From NCBI GenBank assembly GCA_020205615.1, contig CM035169.1:17317546-17381545 (forward strand): DNA of 64,000 bases, in the 5' to 3' direction. The stretch is from Panax quinquefolius. Lineage: Eukaryota > Streptophyta > Magnoliopsida > Apiales > Araliaceae. The position numbers were made by a program, and so were the translations under genes. The stretch's first letter is position 1; each line of letters opens with the position of its first letter. Positions 61,285-64,000 of this stretch are shown piece after piece. Under the pieces are notes generated by a model. It was not told the origin of the DNA. It was given only the letters and a program-made list of their open reading frames with translations, and did not search any database.

Positions 61285-63722
61285 GTAAAAATTAGGTATA
61301 CGCCACCCATCTTATGTTGGGTCGCCACTTACATGGTACATAAATTCAAATACAACTTATTAACCTAACTGCTGTCAGGTACAATACGACATAAACCGTG
61401 AGTTTGAATACAAATATTGTCTACTAGATATTATACAAACTCAAAAGGAGTCCTCATTACAACTATTATCACACTATTTCACGTATTTCACGTATAGTGA
61501 GGACTACTAATGCTATCCTCTCGACCATTACTTCGCCCCCGACTCGTCTCAAATTATGTTCTCATTTCCTCAAGAGAATAAAGAAAGAAAGGGTGAGCTC
61601 AACTAGCCCAAGAAGAAATATTATGACTAAGATAATGCGTAATAAATTATCATTAGCCTTCAACAAAGTTGTTAAACCGATAAAATACAATAGACAACCA
61701 ACGCTTTAATCATAATGAATAAGCAATCCATTAAAAGAGTCAAGTAGAGAATAAAGTCTACTATCTTTTAGGTTTTAAAAGGTTTTCATCAATTTTATCA
61801 CGAGACTCACTTTTAATAAATAAACCACCACATCTAATCATCCCCTCGTATCTACTACCAAGGATTTTCATCAAATTATCAATGGTCATGACTATACCGA
61901 ATCACCCCCGGTCATAATCATACCAAAAACTATCCATCAACGCATTACAAAAGCACCGAGGACTTTTGTCACATCATTTATATCAAGTCATGATTATACC
62001 GAATGATCCTCGGTCATAATCATACTAAGTTCATCTATGCACGTAAGCCAAAGATAACATAATATAACACGAGGATGATGACAATGACATAATAATTCAA
62101 TAAAACAAGTTCAAGAATTATTTAATCCATGAATTATTAACGCCCAAATTGTCAACATGATATCGCTTTCAGAGAGTAAAATTCAAGAATGATCGTAAGA
62201 ATATTTCCATGAAAAGATATCGATGAAACGCAAATATCAAGGATATTCTACTAATTTCATGGAGTATAGAAGTCAAAGTTTTAACCAACCGGTATAATAA
62301 AGAATGGAATAACAAAAGAAATCACCATGCATGCGCGTATTGCATGTATAAAAGTTATTCCAATGTAATAATAATAATCTAACCAGTCGTGAAATTCACA
62401 CCGTATGATGTTCCAATGTAATAATAAAGATGGAACCAGATCCGGTGTAAAACACACGTGATAGATATTCCAATGTAATGATAAAGATTTTAACCAGTCC
62501 CTGTAAAAACACACATGCATGTGATGTTCCAACAGTATAATAATAAAATCTTAACCAACCAGTCCTGTAAAAAACACACGCATGTGATGTTCCAATGTAA
62601 TAATAAGAAGAATGTCACCAAGTATAGGGTAAATCACAGATACAAAAGTTATTCCAATGTAATAATAAGCAATGGAATAACATAAGGATTTCACCAAGTA
62701 TAGGTATGCCACAGATACAAAGTTATGTATAGGTATACCACTTTTTTACAAAAGTTATCAATGTAATAATAATGAATGGAATAATGTAAGTTCTCTTCAA
62801 GAAGAAAGAATAACACCCTTACCGTAAAAAAAACCTAATATAGAAGAACCGAATATTGGCAAGTAAGTAGCGAGAATACTCTTCTTCTTCTATATATTTT
62901 CTCTATAGCTTCTCTCTATAATTTCTCTCTCTCTGTAGTTTCAAATGAATTCGTAAGAAAATAATGAAGGAATGAGCTTCTATTTATAGAAAATGGAATG
63001 CATAAGAATTAATCCATGAACTATCCCGTATTGATTTACTTTAATCTGACTATTCATATTTAAAGAAAAATCTTTTAAATAAAATATAATATATTCTATT
63101 TATATAAAAATTTTTTACTACGCAAACACTATGCAATACTATGCAAAACACTACGCAAAAACACTACGCAACACTATGCATAATAAAATATAATATATTC
63201 TATTTATGTAATAACTTTAATAAAGTATTCTATTTTATATAAAGATGTTTCGCTTTTATTACGCTAATAATACTGTAATAAAACAAAACGTCATTATCGC
63301 TATAATAATTCATATTTATTAATCGACAATAATGGAATCAAACCGAGTGACTTCTCACATAAGATCAATAATCAATACCGCAGCTACTACGCAACCACAC
63401 GACATCATCATATTTTTACTACCGAGTAGTTCAACAAGAACTACCAGTAAAACTTCCGCCGTTATTTCAATAAAATATTTTTGTCGCTTTCAATCCGACA
63501 ATAATTTCGCTAGGGGTCCACCAATGATTGAGCCATTGCATTTAATATTCCCCGCTAAACCGAATATTCCCCACCAATCTAATATAATATAAACCACTCA
63601 GATACTTTGCAAAATTTATAAATACTACCCACAACTATAATATTATCTCAAATTCACACCATAATATTAAAAAATTATTTCAACAAAATTTAAATCTTTA
63701 TCGATAAAATCTGGGTCTCACA
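61285..63722 (-). repeat. reverse type-A LTR (3' LTR of a truncated element)
   Basis: Begins near GGTAAAAATTAGGTATACG (the outer TGTGACGCCC end is missing or altered) and ends CTGGGTCTCACA at 63722. TATA box in complement at 62981-62988. The tandem array is at about 62345-62600 and GCATAGTGTT repeats (complement) at 63118-63182. Confidence 0.82.
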
Positions 63723-63795
63723 ATCTCCTCCTTATGGAATTTCTCACCGAAATTAGGGTACGACTGTATGATAAAGAGATGAGGATACCTCAATA
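63723..63795 (-). mobile_element. remnant of internal 3' end next to the LTR
   Basis: ATCTCCTCCTTA is the complement of a polypurine tract. It is followed by sequence matching 35281-35345, the internal 3' end of Element 1. The similarity then stops, so the element is truncated here. Confidence 0.7.
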
Positions 63796-64000
63796 CCTTT
63801 ATCGCTTAAAAATATTAAATTCATCTTTGAAATCCTACCAAAGATATTCATTAACAATTCATCTTTGCACTACAAAGCCAAAGATATACAATCAGAAACC
63901 AATAATACCGAGACGCACTTAATAAGATCACAACCACGAATTATCCATGCACCATCGCCAAGGATATTCGTGTTTTCAATTACTTACTACATGATTATAC
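63796..64000 (-). mobile_element. LTR fragment at the window end
   Basis: Contains CATCTTTGCACTAC and AAAGATAT repeats, then sequence matching about 57870-57960 (TATCCATGCAC, AAGGATATTCGTGTTTTC). It is a piece of the third LTR subfamily or type B, cut by the window edge. Confidence 0.65.

Noticed and set aside
63332..63592. 86-codon plus-strand frame
   Set aside because: It lies wholly inside the reverse type-A LTR; the same region in other copies has no open frame.

Overview
The window is nuclear DNA of a flowering plant, most likely a eudicot. It has one intact intron-rich plant gene (a HOS15/TBL1-type LisH-WD40 gene, minus strand, 14 coding exons, about 45.9-56.8 kb). The rest is mostly nested transposable elements: LTR retrotransposons with chromovirus features (Ty3 type, Del/Tekay-like) and a plant Helitron. 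No tRNA, rRNA or CRISPR array was seen.

Layout. About 1.2-4.27 kb and 41.18-43.2 kb (both minus strand) are two halves of one Helitron Rep-helicase gene. A 36.9 kb block (4275-41175) was inserted into it and is flanked by the 5-bp target duplication GTTGG. Removing the block and one GTTGG rejoins the Rep reading frame exactly.

The block is a stack of retrotransposons. Element 1 (minus, 4275-41175) carries Element 2 (minus, 5376-34035) in its 3' LTR. Element 2 carries Element 3 (plus, 7176-19338) in one LTR and truncated Element 4 (plus, 25785-32490) in the other. Element 3 carries a solo LTR (8018-10465, duplication TCACT) in its 5' LTR. Elements 1, 3 and the solo LTR share LTR type 'A' (about 2.4 kb). 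Elements 2 and 4 share a related LTR type 'B' (about 2.6-2.7 kb). All have the order gag, protease, RT, RNase H, integrase; the first three also keep a C-terminal chromodomain region.

The HOS15-like gene follows, with a large inverted repeat in intron 7. About 0.45 kb upstream of its start the retrotransposon landscape resumes (57281-64000): LTR fragments, a solo type-B LTR with duplication GAGAG, and a full-length reverse type-A LTR.

The most unusual signal concerns data quality or epigenetics. Between LTR copies, long AT-rich stretches are identical, while differences, often small indels, cluster at short C/G motifs, mostly CAG/CTG (CHG) sites. The HOS15-like exons join without a single frame error. 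This pattern suggests modification-linked consensus errors in methylated repeats, so many frameshifts in the retrotransposon genes may not be real. I infer this from copy-to-copy comparison by eye; raw reads would decide it.
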